Below are positions 26,673-36,530 of a stretch of DNA of 56,443 bases, in pieces; position 1 is the first letter of the stretch; each line of letters starts with the position of its first letter. The notes below the pieces were generated by a model. It was not told where the DNA came from. It did not search any database and saw only the letters and a program-made list of their open reading frames with translations. Location of the stretch: contig NZ_MUYV01000005.1 of the NCBI RefSeq assembly GCF_002014855.1, positions 218,082 to 274,524 of the forward strand, written 5' to 3'. Position numbers and translations under genes: made by a program. Origin of the DNA: Moraxella porci DSM 25326. Lineage in GTDB: Bacteria > Pseudomonadota > Gammaproteobacteria > Pseudomonadales > Moraxellaceae.

Positions 26673-28220
26673 ATGAGCGGTACAAATATTGACCAATCGA
26701 CGCAAGTCAGTGCATGGCAAGCGTTTACAAAGGCGTATTTTAATCCACAGGCATTGGCTTTGGCGTTTTTGGGCTTTGCAGCAGGCATTCCGATTTTGCT
26801 CGTGTTTTCAAGCCTAGGGCTTTGGCTGCGTGAGGCTGGGATTGATCGTGCGACCGTGACGATGTTTAGCTGGGCGGCATTAGGTTATTCGTTTAAGTTT
26901 ATTTGGGCGCCGCTTGTGGATGCACTGCCGTTACCGATTCTGACTCGCCTGCTTGGCCGTCGTCGTGGTTGGCTGCTACTGACCCAAGTGATGATCATCA
27001 CCGCACTGGTATTGATGGCGATGACCAATCCCCAAGGCAGTGAGCAGATGCTTGGTGTCATGGCGGCAGGGGCGGTGCTACTGGGTTTCTCATCAGCTTC
27101 ACAAGATATTGTCATCGATGCCTATCGTATTGAGTCGGCACCAGCGGATATGCAGCCTGCTTTGTCAGCGACCTATGTGGCAGGTTACCGTGTGGGGATG
27201 ATTGTCTCAGGTGCAGGGGCTTTGTATTTGGCGGACTTTTTTGGTTCGACGATGGAAGCTTATAATTATCTGGCTTGGCAAAAAACCTATCTGATCATGG
27301 CGGCAGTGATGCTCATCGGTGTGGCGACGACACTCATCATCCGTGAGCCAAAAGTTGCCATCAAGCCAATCACCAATGAGACCCGTGATTATCTGCGTTT
27401 GGTGCTGGTGTTTGTGCTGTCGGTGGTGGGCTTTATCATCACTTATCGTACGATAGGCGGTGTCTTGCCTGAGACCGAAAGCGTATTGGCAGGCTTTTTG
27501 TATGGCTGTGTGCAGTTTATCTTAAGCTTTGTGGCGTTTGCCGTGATTGGCTATGCACTGGTCAAAGCAGGCGTGGTCGCCCAATCGGTAGCGATGAAAA
27601 CTTGGGTAGAGCCTGTGGCGGATTTTTTTGCTCGCTATGGCAAAAAAGCACTGTTACTGCTTGCCTTGATTGGTCTGTATCGTATCAGTGATGTGATTGC
27701 AGGGAATATTTCAAATATCTTTTATCAAGATTTGGGCTTTAGCAAGACCCAAATTGCTGATGCAGTCAAGGTCGTGGGCGTGGTCGCCAGTATCGGTGGC
27801 GGCTTTATCGGTGGTTGGCTTGCCCAAAAGATGAATATCATGAAAGCGATGAGTGTCGGTGCGATTTTGGCGTGCGTAACCAACTTGCTATTTATTCTGC
27901 TATTTATGACCCCGACTGTGCCGATGATGTACTTTGCAGTGATTACCGATAACTTGGCGGCAGGTCTGGCCAGTGCGGTATTTATCGCTTTCTTGTCGGC
28001 ATTGACATCGATTCGCTTTACAGCGGTGCAGTATGCATTGTTCTCATCGTTGATGACATTGGCGCCGAAGCTGATTGGTGGCTACTCAGGTGCGATCGTC
28101 GATGCGACAAGTTATGCATTTTTCTTTGGCTTTACTTTCTTGGTTGGTGTGCCTGTACTGCTGTTGATTTATTTGGTCAATAAACATATCGACATCAGCG
28201 AGCCACAGATTGATAATTGA
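26673..28220 (+). CDS. ampG: AmpG-type muropeptide MFS permease
   Basis: AmpG imports GlcNAc-anhydroMurNAc peptides from the periplasm for peptidoglycan recycling. The 515-residue protein has about fourteen hydrophobic segments. The family start pattern is visible (ALAFLGFAAGIPILLVFSSL; SYSFKFIWAPLVDALPLP-like segment at about 71-89; RRRGWLLLTQ), as are ASQDIVIDAYRIE and DLGFSKTQIADAVK. With AmgK and MurU earlier in the window it covers import and sugar salvage of the same pathway. It overlaps prmC by one base. Confidence 0.9.
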   Translation: MSGTNIDQSTQVSAWQAFTKAYFNPQALALAFLGFAAGIPILLVFSSLGLWLREAGIDRATVTMFSWAALGYSFKFIWAPLVDALPLPILTRLLGRRRGWLLLTQVMIITALVLMAMTNPQGSEQMLGVMAAGAVLLGFSSASQDIVIDAYRIESAPADMQPALSATYVAGYRVGMIVSGAGALYLADFFGSTMEAYNYLAWQKTYLIMAAVMLIGVATTLIIREPKVAIKPITNETRDYLRLVLVFVLSVVGFIITYRTIGGVLPETESVLAGFLYGCVQFILSFVAFAVIGYALVKAGVVAQSVAMKTWVEPVADFFARYGKKALLLLALIGLYRISDVIAGNISNIFYQDLGFSKTQIADAVKVVGVVASIGGGFIGGWLAQKMNIMKAMSVGAILACVTNLLFILLFMTPTVPMMYFAVITDNLAAGLASAVFIAFLSALTSIRFTAVQYALFSSLMTLAPKLIGGYSGAIVDATSYAFFFGFTFLVGVPVLLLIYLVNKHIDISEPQIDN

Positions 28221-29098
28221 TGATGGATGAATTAAGTATTTATAATCAGCTAAAACACCTGTCGATTGCACGCATTCGGCAGGTGTTTGCCAGTTGGCAG
28301 TCGCAGAATTTGCCACGTCATTGGTTGGATGGATGGCTACTTGCGGTGCTCAATCAGCCATCGGTATTTTTGATCACGGATTCGGATTATGTGCCAAGTG
28401 ATGATGAAGTGATGCAGCTCAGTGGTGGCATCGCTCGGATGATGACTGGTGAGCCGCTGGCATATTTGACAGGGATGCAGGGGTTTTGGGGGCGTGAATT
28501 TATGGTCAATGCCCATACGCTGATTCCTAGGGCGGATACGGAGATTTTGATTGAGACGGTGCTGGATATTGTCAAGCAAGGCAGTATCGATACATCACCA
28601 CGCATCCTAGATCTGGGCACGGGCACTGGTTGTATTGGCATTACTTTGGCGTTAGAATTAGCGTCATCATCGGTAGTGGCGGTGGATTATTCGCCGCAGG
28701 CTCTAGCGGTCGCCACAGATAACGCGCGTAGGCTTGGTGCGGACAACTGCACGCTGATACACTCTGATTGGTATGATAAGATTGATGGCGAATTTGACAT
28801 CATCGTCAGCAATCCACCCTATATCGCCAAAGATGATGCACATATGGCATCACTGACACATGAGCCAGTCACTGCCTTGGTCGCCGATCAAGATGGCTTG
28901 GCAGATATCATTACCATCGCGCATGGTGTGCATCAGCACCTAAAAGCAGGTGGGCTGATCGTCATCGAGCATGGCTATGATCAGGGGCTGGCGGTGCGTG
29001 AGATTTTGAGTAGTGTAGGACTTAGCAATGTGCGGACACTTAAGGATTATGGCGATAATGACCGCATTACGCTTGGGTTTAGGCCTATCAGTGATTAA
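28220..29098 (+). CDS. prmC: release factor glutamine methyltransferase PrmC
   Basis: PrmC methylates the GGQ glutamine of release factors RF1 and RF2. The ATG at 28220 shares its A with the ampG TGA stop; ATG 28223 is an alternative. The N-terminal helical domain (1-100) precedes a class I SAM methyltransferase fold with ILDLGTGTGCIGITLALEL and the catalytic NPPY (N198) in IIVSNPPYIAKDD. Family length of about 290 residues is matched. Confidence 0.95.
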   Translation: MMDELSIYNQLKHLSIARIRQVFASWQSQNLPRHWLDGWLLAVLNQPSVFLITDSDYVPSDDEVMQLSGGIARMMTGEPLAYLTGMQGFWGREFMVNAHTLIPRADTEILIETVLDIVKQGSIDTSPRILDLGTGTGCIGITLALELASSSVVAVDYSPQALAVATDNARRLGADNCTLIHSDWYDKIDGEFDIIVSNPPYIAKDDAHMASLTHEPVTALVADQDGLADIITIAHGVHQHLKAGGLIVIEHGYDQGLAVREILSSVGLSNVRTLKDYGDNDRITLGFRPISD

Positions 29099-29106
29099 TA
29101 GATAAC

Positions 29107-29895
29107 ATGACGACAACAAGCACAACAGACAGTTTAATCAGCACCCAAGCCAACCACCTAAGCGATGCTGAGCTGATGCGATATGCTCGCCAAATCTTGC
29201 TAGATGACTGGGATATCGATGCACAGTTACGGCTCAAAAACAGCCATGCCATCATCGTTGGTATGGGCGGACTTGGCTGCCCAATCGCGACGACACTGAC
29301 CCGTGCAGGGATAGGTCGACTAAGTCTTATTGATCATGATGATATTGATGTCAGCAACTTACAAAGACAGTCCTTATATCACGATGCTGATATCGGCAAA
29401 CCAAAAGCCATCGTCGCAAAGTCATCACTACATCAGCACAATCCACTGACGGATATTGTGTCAATCACTGAGCGATTGACACAGGATAATGTGCAGCAGC
29501 TGATTGTCGGTGCGGATTTGGTGATTGATTGTACGGATAATTTTGCAATTCGTGATTTATTAAACCAACTCTGCCGAGCAAATCACTTGCCATTATTATC
29601 TACATCCGCCATTGCTGAGACAGGACAGATTGCTCTATATACACAAGATACAGGCTGTTATCAGTGCGTATTTGGTGGTGATGCAGGTGATGAGATGACC
29701 TGTGCGACATCTGGCGTGCTGGCCAGTACTGTGGCAATCATCGGTGCGATGGCATCACAAATCGCACTGAGTTTTTTGGGTAGGGGCAATAATCCCATTG
29801 CCAATCAGCTATTGATTTGGCAGGGGCAATCAATGACGCTCAAGCACCTAAGCTATACCATCGATCCTGACTGTGCGGTTTGTAGCGGTGCTTGA
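29107..29895 (+). CDS. moeB: MoeB/ThiF-family sulfur-carrier adenylyltransferase
   Basis: E1-like enzymes of this family adenylate the C-terminal glycine of MoaD or ThiS, for molybdopterin or thiamine synthesis. The 262-residue protein has the nucleotide-binding GMGGLGCPIATTLTRAGIG, the LIDHDDIDVSNLQRQ segment, DCTDNF, a catalytic-cysteine region (MTCATSGVLA) and two CxxC zinc pairs (CYQC near 185, CAVC at the end). No moaD, thiS or rhodanese domain is near, so MoeB versus ThiF cannot be settled. It starts eight bases after prmC and is likely co-transcribed. Confidence 0.85.
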   Translation: MTTTSTTDSLISTQANHLSDAELMRYARQILLDDWDIDAQLRLKNSHAIIVGMGGLGCPIATTLTRAGIGRLSLIDHDDIDVSNLQRQSLYHDADIGKPKAIVAKSSLHQHNPLTDIVSITERLTQDNVQQLIVGADLVIDCTDNFAIRDLLNQLCRANHLPLLSTSAIAETGQIALYTQDTGCYQCVFGGDAGDEMTCATSGVLASTVAIIGAMASQIALSFLGRGNNPIANQLLIWQGQSMTLKHLSYTIDPDCAVCSGA

Positions 29896-29994
29896 TTTTG
29901 GGTGTGAATACCATCATAATGCCACAGTACAATCGCTATTTGAATTATCGCATCAGTGCAATCACTGTTTATTACCATTACAAAATAATGACTT

Positions 29995-31323
29995 ATGCAA
30001 AATAAATTTACCAAAAATCCATTACAATTCGCCAAAAAACAGCTAAATCTAGGTGTCAATATCCTATCTCGCCTACAAAAAACCGCCAGTGTCGCAGGCT
30101 TATCTGCCCTAAGAGTTGCCAAAGGCGATCAGATGGATGCACAGCTCTTGCGTGAAGCCTTTGAGCAGATGGGCGTGACTTATATCAAGCTTGGGCAGTT
30201 CATCGCCAGTACGCCATCGATTTTTCCGCGTGAATATGTGCTGGCATTTCAGGGCTGTCTGGATCAGACGACGCCAGTGCCATTTGCCAAGATTCGCTCG
30301 GTACTGATTGAAGAACTTGAGACCGATAGCCGTGGTTTGGGTGATATTTTTTCGTACATCGATCCTGTGCCACTGGCATCAGCAAGTATCGCACAGGTGC
30401 ATAAGGCGGTGCTGGCAGACGGCAGACAAGTGGCACTCAAAGTGCAAAAACCTAATGTGGATACTGTGATGCACACAGACTTGAGCGTGCTGCATAGTGT
30501 GTTTTGGACGCTTGAAAAGCTTGTGCCAAATCTTAAGGCGGCCAATCTTGCGCCCATCGTCGATGAGATGCGTGCTCGGATGCTGGCTGAGACGGATTTT
30601 ATCGCCGAAAGTCGCCATATTGAGCAGTTTTTGGCACATCTAAAACAAGTCGGTAACACCAAAGTCACCGCACCGACTGTGCATCATGCACTCTCCACCA
30701 AGCGTGTGCTGGTGATGGATCTGTTGATGGGTAAATCACTCATTGATGACAGTCTGATATGGGATGGCACAGCAGGACGAAACAGCAAGCAGATCATGAG
30801 TGATGTGCTGGATACTTGGTTCTTATCCTTGATGATGACGGGTGAGTTTCATGCTGATTTGCACGCAGGGAACCTGATGCTACTGGATGATGGGCGTATT
30901 GCCTTTTTGGATTTTGGATTGATGGGTCAAATTCAGCCGAGCAGTTTGCAGGCGTGCTTTGGTCTGGTACAGAGCCTGCAAATCAGTGATTATCGTGGCA
31001 TGGCACAAGCGATGGTGAATATCGGCATGACGCATACAGCTGACAAGATGGATATTGATCGTCTGGCGAATGATTTGCACAAGATGCTTGGAAAAATCAC
31101 GCCAAACACCCAGCCAACTACAAAAGCAGATGCTAATAACGACAGCCTAAATGCCATGATGCTAGAGATGGTGGAAATCGGCAAACGACACGGCATCCAT
31201 TTCCCTAGAGATTTTGCACTGCTTGTCAAGCAGCTATTGTACTTTGATCGCTTTATGGTGACGCTTGCGCCTGATATGGAATTGTTTGAAGGTGAGCGTT
31301 TGGATTTGGTGAAGTTGAATTAA
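29995..31323 (+). CDS. ABC1/UbiB-family atypical kinase-like protein
   Basis: This 442-residue protein of the ABC1/ADCK/UbiB family supports ubiquinone biosynthesis in bacteria and mitochondria, probably as an ATPase. Family hallmarks are the KxGQ motif (YIKLGQFIAS), the Ala-rich loop (LASASIAQVHKA), the lysine strand VALKVQKPN, GEFHADLHAGNLM and FLDFGLMGQI. Canonical UbiB is near 540 residues and ends in two membrane helices. This protein ends without a hydrophobic tail, so it may be a paralogue rather than UbiB proper. Confidence 0.82.
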   Translation: MQNKFTKNPLQFAKKQLNLGVNILSRLQKTASVAGLSALRVAKGDQMDAQLLREAFEQMGVTYIKLGQFIASTPSIFPREYVLAFQGCLDQTTPVPFAKIRSVLIEELETDSRGLGDIFSYIDPVPLASASIAQVHKAVLADGRQVALKVQKPNVDTVMHTDLSVLHSVFWTLEKLVPNLKAANLAPIVDEMRARMLAETDFIAESRHIEQFLAHLKQVGNTKVTAPTVHHALSTKRVLVMDLLMGKSLIDDSLIWDGTAGRNSKQIMSDVLDTWFLSLMMTGEFHADLHAGNLMLLDDGRIAFLDFGLMGQIQPSSLQACFGLVQSLQISDYRGMAQAMVNIGMTHTADKMDIDRLANDLHKMLGKITPNTQPTTKADANNDSLNAMMLEMVEIGKRHGIHFPRDFALLVKQLLYFDRFMVTLAPDMELFEGERLDLVKLN

Positions 31324-31464
31324 CAAAATCTGCATCTTGATGGATTGGATATACCTAGTCTATCCAATCCATCACTCATTCATCCATCCAAGTCACGCCA
31401 ACACTTGCAAATGCTCAATCAATACATCTGCCGTGCTTTAATAGACGCATCACAGTTGCGCCTA

Positions 31465-32937
31465 TCAATCAGCCACTGGTGTTTGAATAAAATATCCAGC
31501 CCGCTCCATCTCGCCTGCAATGGCAAATAGGGTCTTTTCATCGTTGAGCCGTGCAATCATCTGCACACCAATCGGCAAGCCATCACGACTTAGACCCAAA
31601 GGCATACTCATCGCTGGCATGCCAGTGATATTGGCAAGCATGGTGAACGCTATCTTGGATTGTACAGGGTGGCTTAATTTTTCTACAATACCTGATTTGA
31701 GCAATAATTTACCAAATTTAAAAGGATTGCTAAGATTCATCATAAACTCATCCACAGGCTTTGGTGGCAGTTGTCCATGTGGCACAGCAGGTGTCGGCAC
31801 GGTGGGGCAGAGTATGACATCGTAGTCCTGTAGTAGTTTATCCACTTGGTAACGCACGCTGTGCCAGCCTTGTTTGGCATTTAATAAATCCAGTACCGTC
31901 ATAGATCTGCCAAACATGGCAAGATTTTGTGTTTGTGTCTCAAGGCTTGCAATCATCGCCTTGCCGTGCGTGCGCGCAATGTCATCTATCAAATACGCCG
32001 TGTGACAACCGACCACCACCAAAAAGTCCTGCCACAAACGCTCGATATCCACATCAGGCTCCGCTTCTTCAATGATATGCCCCATGTCCGCCAGTTGCTT
32101 GGCGGTGGTGTGAAGGCAGTCCATCACATCCTTATCAATCGGTGTATTGGCAACCAAGGGGCGTTGGTGCAGGGCGATTTTTAGGCGTTTGGGCGCTGTT
32201 TGGCTCGCCTGATAAAAACAGTCAGATGGCAATATAAAAGGCGCACCAAGCTCTGCACCGTTTAGTACATCCAGCATCATCGCACTGTCACGCACTGAGC
32301 GTGTGATGACATGGTTTGCCACTGCGCCAAGCCAATCTTCGCCCAAGACGGATGAAATGGGGTTTCTGCCACGAGTCGGCTTTAGCCCAAAGACGCCGCA
32401 CCACGCCGCAGGAAAACGGATGGAGCCACCGCCATCGCCGCTGGCCGCCATCGGCACAATGCCGCTTGCGACAGCAGCAGCACTGCCACCTGACGAGCCG
32501 CCCGTGCTGTAACCATGCAAAAAGGGATTGTGCGCAGGCCCATAGGCTTTGGGTTCGGTGGTGATGATCAATCCAAATTCTGGGGTATTGGTTTTGCCAA
32601 AGCAGTTCAGTCCTGCTTGTTTGATGCGTTTGACGATTTCGTTATCAATCTTTGGTGTGATGCGCACACTGCGACTGCCCATACACAAAGGCTCACCTGC
32701 GTACTCGTACAACAAGTCTTTTAATAAAAACGGCACACCAAAAAACGCGCCTTTGGGCAATGTATCGCACGCTGCCAATGCCCGATCGTCAAAGCGGTGA
32801 ATGATGGCGTTTAATTTGGGATTTAGGCGGTCGGCGCGATCTATGGCTGCCAGCAGAGCCTCTTTGGGGCTGATTTGCCCATCATCAATCAGCTTGGCCA
32901 GTCCCATGGCATCGTATTGGCTGTATTCTTTGAACAT
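31465..32937 (-). CDS. amidase-signature family hydrolase
   Basis: This 490-residue amidase has the Ser-cisSer-Lys triad region: lysine in [11 protein letters not shown] and serines in [17 protein letters not shown], followed by [20 protein letters not shown]. The pattern fits the enantioselective/nylon-oligomer-hydrolase-like branch rather than GatA. The substrate cannot be read from sequence. The start has AGGAG upstream on the minus strand. It converges on the UbiB-family gene and marks the end of core-like content. Confidence 0.88.
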   Translation of the reverse strand: MFKEYSQYDAMGLAKLIDDGQISPKEALLAAIDRADRLNPKLNAIIHRFDDRALAACDTLPKGAFFGVPFLLKDLLYEYAGEPLCMGSRSVRITPKIDNEIVKRIKQAGLNCFGKTNTPEFGLIITTEPKAYGPAHNPFLHGYSTGGSSGGSAAAVASGIVPMAASGDGGGSIRFPAAWCGVFGLKPTRGRNPISSVLGEDWLGAVANHVITRSVRDSAMMLDVLNGAELGAPFILPSDCFYQASQTAPKRLKIALHQRPLVANTPIDKDVMDCLHTTAKQLADMGHIIEEAEPDVDIERLWQDFLVVVGCHTAYLIDDIARTHGKAMIASLETQTQNLAMFGRSMTVLDLLNAKQGWHSVRYQVDKLLQDYDVILCPTVPTPAVPHGQLPPKPVDEFMMNLSNPFKFGKLLLKSGIVEKLSHPVQSKIAFTMLANITGMPAMSMPLGLSRDGLPIGVQMIARLNDEKTLFAIAGEMERAGYFIQTPVAD

Positions 32938-33042
32938 ACACGCTCCTTGTTTTTGTTGTTTTAGTAAGTTCTAAATACTCTGTTATTAGCTCAATCCTAA
33001 GCTTATCAGATTTTTGAAATTGGTGATAGATGGTTTTTTGCA

Positions 33043-34254
33043 TCATCCACCCAAAATCTCTCTCAAAAATGCCCTCAAACTCAAACACTGTATCCCTTCA
33101 AAAGTATTGCCATCAAATTCGTCCATTGTCACCACATATTTCGGGTAGTTGTCTTGGATTTTCAGCAGGTTGCCAAATTCTCGCTCAAGTGTTTTTTCTT
33201 CATTAATGGTCAGCGCGGCCTGCACATAAATACGTTCGCCATCCTTCTCTGCTACAAAGTCAATTTCTTGGCTATTTAAACCGCCGATTTTGACATCATA
33301 ACCTGCGATTTGAAGGTGATTGAATATGCAGTTTTCAAGCAATTTGCCACGATCTTGTACCCGATAGCCAATCAGGGCATTTCGCAAACCTAAATCTTCA
33401 AAATAGTATTTTTCGCCAATCTCAAAAATGCGTTTACCTTCAATATCATAGCGTGGTACTTTGTGAATTAAAAAGGCGTTGGCAAGATATTCCACATAAT
33501 TTTGTACCTGCATGCTTGATGTGGTAATTTTCTGCGATTTTAAAAAATCAGAGATTTTTTTGGCGGAAAACAGATTGCCAATATTGCTCGCTAAAAATTG
33601 CGTAAGCTGCTCTAAAAATTGAACATTTCGCAATGAATAACGGTTCACAATATCCCGAATGGCAATGGTGGAATAAATGTTGCGTAAATACTCAAATACG
33701 ATATTGTCTTGCAACGGCAGATCTTTCAAGTAAGGCAAACCGCCATATTTTAAAAACAGCGACATCGACTTATCGCTATCGTCCAGTTTCATAAACTCAA
33801 GAAATTCAAAATAGGACAGGGAGTGGACATTAATTTCAATCGCTCGCCCACTCAGGCTGCCTGCAATATCCCGTGAAAGCAAATGAGCATTGCTACCCGT
33901 GCAATACAAATCCAATTCGTCATCTAATAAAAGCGAACGCAACGCCTGTTCAAAATCTGTAATTTCTTGAATTTCATCGATAAAAATGTAATTTTTTTGA
34001 CCGCTCTTTTTCTGCTCTTGCACAAAATCATTCAGGTTCTCTGCAGTTATAATGTGACTAAATGCCAAGTCTTCTTTGTTGATATAAATAATGTGGGCAT
34101 TTTCATCCACTGTTTGAATCTCTTGCATAATCTGAAACAGCAAATAGCTTTTACCCACACGGCGTTGCCCAGTAAACACTTTAATCAAACGTTTTCCGAT
34201 AAACGGGCGTACCGTTTCAAGGTATTTTTGGCGATAAACTAAATCTTTTTTCAC
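33043..34254 (-). CDS. AAA-type ATPase with DUF4143-like C-terminus
   Basis: This 403-residue ATPase has a Walker A motif FTGQRRVGKSYLLFQ (about 27-41), Walker B YIFIDEIQEI near 93, and a C-terminal DUF4143-like domain (GQNSQEIDFVAEKDGERIYVQ-like segment near 325-347, a restriction-nuclease-like fold in this family). Such proteins are common in accessory regions; their function is not settled. The start codon is GTG, with AGGA seven bases upstream, and lies 34 bases from the first 177-bp repeat, which may hold its promoter. Confidence 0.85.
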   Translation of the reverse strand: MKKDLVYRQKYLETVRPFIGKRLIKVFTGQRRVGKSYLLFQIMQEIQTVDENAHIIYINKEDLAFSHIITAENLNDFVQEQKKSGQKNYIFIDEIQEITDFEQALRSLLLDDELDLYCTGSNAHLLSRDIAGSLSGRAIEINVHSLSYFEFLEFMKLDDSDKSMSLFLKYGGLPYLKDLPLQDNIVFEYLRNIYSTIAIRDIVNRYSLRNVQFLEQLTQFLASNIGNLFSAKKISDFLKSQKITTSSMQVQNYVEYLANAFLIHKVPRYDIEGKRIFEIGEKYYFEDLGLRNALIGYRVQDRGKLLENCIFNHLQIAGYDVKIGGLNSQEIDFVAEKDGERIYVQAALTINEEKTLEREFGNLLKIQDNYPKYVVTMDEFDGNTFEGIQCLSLRAFLREILGG

Positions 34255-34287
34255 AGTAAAATCCTAAAACTATAATTGCTATTTTAC

Positions 34288-34464
34288 CTTAATATAGAAA
34301 AAGTTTCAATCATACTTGAAACTTTTTCTATATATGCAAAAGTTTCAAGTATAAACTAATTGCCCAAAAGTCAATTAGCGACAAACTGAGATAAAATACG
34401 ATAATTTACGACAAATTACGATAAAATAAGGTAAAATACGATAAATTGCGACATTTTATGGAAA
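34288..34464 (+). repeat. 177-bp direct repeat, copy 1
   Basis: This element matches 36531-36707 over all 177 bases without gaps and with 7 substitutions (about 96%). Its left part is a near-perfect palindrome: 34292-34309 with 34316-34333 (core GAAAAAGTTTCAA / TTGAAACTTTTTC, 6-base loop), followed by a third AAGTTTCAA half-site near 34340. Its right part is eight tandem 10-bp units (34378-34457) with consensus ACGATAAAAT/TT, bounded by GCGACA at both ends. It lies between the divergent ATPase gene and fic1. Confidence 0.93.
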
Positions 34465-34848
34465 CCCCAACCTTGGCAATCTTAGGCGACTATTTTTCGC
34501 CGAATAACCTTATTTTACCTTAAATAACCTCTTTATATATCAATATCTTATGATTATTATCAGAGTGGATGCTGATTGCGCGCTTTGATGTCTTTTTATA
34601 TCTTGGCACGAAAAACAATAGGGTAAATTTACTCCATCATTTTTCGTATTTTATCATAATTTTAAATTTTTTGCCCTTGTGCTTGCTGATGAAAGTTGCA
34701 GGTATTGATGGATTTAAATTATTTTAATTTTATATTTTCTATTTAATAATATTAAACTTTTTTTATTAAAATCTTGTAAATTGTCAGTTTGGATTTTGAT
34801 TTGGTATGTCAATTTTGCGGTGATTGATGGTATTATTCACCGCATATT
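34465..34848. other. AT-rich intergenic region upstream of fic1
   Basis: These 384 bases hold no supportable gene. The right end carries the start of the TGCGG half-site cluster described with the fic1 promoter. The remainder is A/T-rich without recognisable RNA or repeat. Confidence 0.5.
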
Positions 34849-34878
34849 TTGCGGAGAATATGTGGTATAATTACCGCA
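34816..34878 (+). promoter_or_regulatory. fic1 promoter with TGCGG half-site cluster
   Basis: An extended -10 (TGGTATAAT, 34863-34871) predicts a start near 34878, 25 bases before fic1. Around it lie four related half-sites: TGCGGTGA (34816-34823), its reverse TCACCGCA (34837-34844), TTGCGG (34849-34854) and ACCGCA (34873-34878). The first two form an 8-bp inverted repeat. This looks like an operator for a dimeric repressor, possibly the nearby XRE protein or the Fic winged helix. Confidence 0.5.
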
Positions 34879-34902
34879 GATGAGGCAAAATTGAGAATAG
34901 TG

Positions 34903-36030
34903 ATGGTTGATACGTTTATTCATGAATATCCAAATTGGACAGATTGGCAGCTTGATGAGGTACAGTTACTTCCCCTTGTCGCTCGCATTCGTTTGCTTCA
35001 GGGGCGCTTGTTGGGGCAGATGAGCAGCCTTGGGTTTGATTTACCACTTGAAGTTAGTCTTGAGGCATTGACACTGGAGGTGATTAAGACATCGGAGATT
35101 GAGGGTGAATATCTTAACACTGAACAGGTACGCTCTTCGGTTGCTCGGCACTTAGGTATTGAAGCGCTGTATCAGCATCAGCTTGTTACACCAAGCTATG
35201 AAGTGGAAGCGATTGTTCAAATGATGCTTAAGGCGACTTCAGGATTTGACTTACCATTAACCTTAGATGAAGTCTATCGTTGGCATCATGCACTATTTCC
35301 ACAAGGGTTAAGTGGTATGTATGACATTAATGTGGGCGCATTACGAGATGATGCCAATGGCCCGATGCAGGTGGTCTCAGGTGCCTATGGCAAAGCCAAA
35401 GTACACTTTGAAGCACCAAAGGCCGATAGATTGCCCGATGAGCTTGAGCGATTTTTTCAGTGGTATAACAATAATGAAACGGGACTTGATTTGACAATTA
35501 AGGCGGGGCTTGCACACCTGTGGTTTGTCACGCTACATCCATTTGATGATGGTAACGGTCGCCTAACTCGTGCACTCACTGAGCGGATGCTCGCCAAAAG
35601 CGATGGCAGTCCGCAGCGATTTTATAGCATGTCCGCACAAATTCTTGCCAATCGTCGTGAGTATTATCACATACTTGAACAGACCCAAAGGGGCTTGGCA
35701 TCAGCCACCGAATGGCTAATTTGGTTTTTAACCAATCTAGAAGCAGCTTTGATACAAGCACTTGCTCAGTCACAAAAGGTTGTCGCTAAGTCACAGTTTT
35801 GGCATACATATCGCTACACATCACTCAATCCACGGCAGGTGGTGATGATTAATAAGCTTTGGGGTGATTTTTATGGCAAGCTTACCACCAAAAAATGGGC
35901 AAGTATCACAAAAGTATCCACAGATACCGCCCTAAGAGACATCAATGATTTGGTTGAAGAAGGAATTTTGGTGAAGTCACTAGCTTCTGGACGTAGTCAA
36001 AGTTATGAGCTGAGTTGTCTTGTGGAGTAG
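34903..36030 (+). CDS. class II Fic-domain protein with C-terminal winged helix (Fic1)
   Basis: Fic enzymes usually transfer AMP from ATP to a target protein hydroxyl. The start at ATG 34903 is chosen over the ORF start 34849, which lies ahead of the -10 box; this gives 375 residues. A DUF4172-like N-terminal domain (FIHEYPNWTDWQLDEV) contains the autoinhibitory [S/T]xxxE[G/N] motif T63-SEI-E67-G68. The Fic core has HPFDDGNGRLTRA with catalytic H212. The C-terminal 80 residues form a winged helix (WASITKVSTDTALRDINDLVEEG), so the protein may bind DNA and regulate itself. All catalytic and inhibitory residues are intact. Confidence 0.9.
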   Translation: MVDTFIHEYPNWTDWQLDEVQLLPLVARIRLLQGRLLGQMSSLGFDLPLEVSLEALTLEVIKTSEIEGEYLNTEQVRSSVARHLGIEALYQHQLVTPSYEVEAIVQMMLKATSGFDLPLTLDEVYRWHHALFPQGLSGMYDINVGALRDDANGPMQVVSGAYGKAKVHFEAPKADRLPDELERFFQWYNNNETGLDLTIKAGLAHLWFVTLHPFDDGNGRLTRALTERMLAKSDGSPQRFYSMSAQILANRREYYHILEQTQRGLASATEWLIWFLTNLEAALIQALAQSQKVVAKSQFWHTYRYTSLNPRQVVMINKLWGDFYGKLTTKKWASITKVSTDTALRDINDLVEEGILVKSLASGRSQSYELSCLVE

Positions 36031-36099
36031 CTACAACAAAGTTATTCATGCATAAATTTGATAAAATAATATCAAAATTAAACCAAGTTGAGATTGGTT

Positions 36100-36378
36100 A
36101 TGCTTCATCTGTATGACGATATTGATGCACGCTTGGCTTTGGCAGTGTATCTAAAACAAAAACGCAAAGATGCCAAGCTGTCACGCCGAGCGCTGGCTGA
36201 AAAATCCTTGATTCCTGAGCCAACCATTCGTCGGTTTGAGAATACAGGGCATATTTCTTTGAAGAACTTTTTGTTATTGTGGATGATTTTGGATGATATT
36301 GCTCGGTTTATGGAATTAACCAAACCCAAAGCAATCAAACCTAAAACCATCGCCGAGGTGCTTGCTTATGATCAGTAA
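36100..36378 (+). CDS. orphan HipB-like XRE regulator
   Basis: This 92-residue DNA-binding protein has an XRE/HTH-3 domain at about residues 15-70 (LKQKRKDAKLSRRALAEKSL, PEPTIRRFENTGHISLKNF). The form resembles HipB-type antitoxins that normally precede a hipA kinase toxin. No intact hipA follows; only a 20-residue open frame overlaps its stop (ATG at 36368). ATG 36100 was preferred over TTG 36088. It lies 69 bases after fic1 and could be cotranscribed with it, acting as regulator or antitoxin of the Fic module. Confidence 0.75.
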   Translation: MLHLYDDIDARLALAVYLKQKRKDAKLSRRALAEKSLIPEPTIRRFENTGHISLKNFLLLWMILDDIARFMELTKPKAIKPKTIAEVLAYDQ

Positions 36379-36530
36379 CTATCAGCCGACTCGGTATTTG
36401 AGTGTTTTGTACTGGCATATACCATTACAATGATTGCTCAGCATTTAGATGAGATATACCAACAAGACAAGGGTTTGTTGGTTTGACAACTCAAGGCTAA
36501 AACTTTCCCTAATGATCATTGAAAACTTGT

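Noticed and set aside
34378..34457. Decamer array as a CRISPR array
   Set aside because: Units are 10 bp with no spacers and no cas genes are present.
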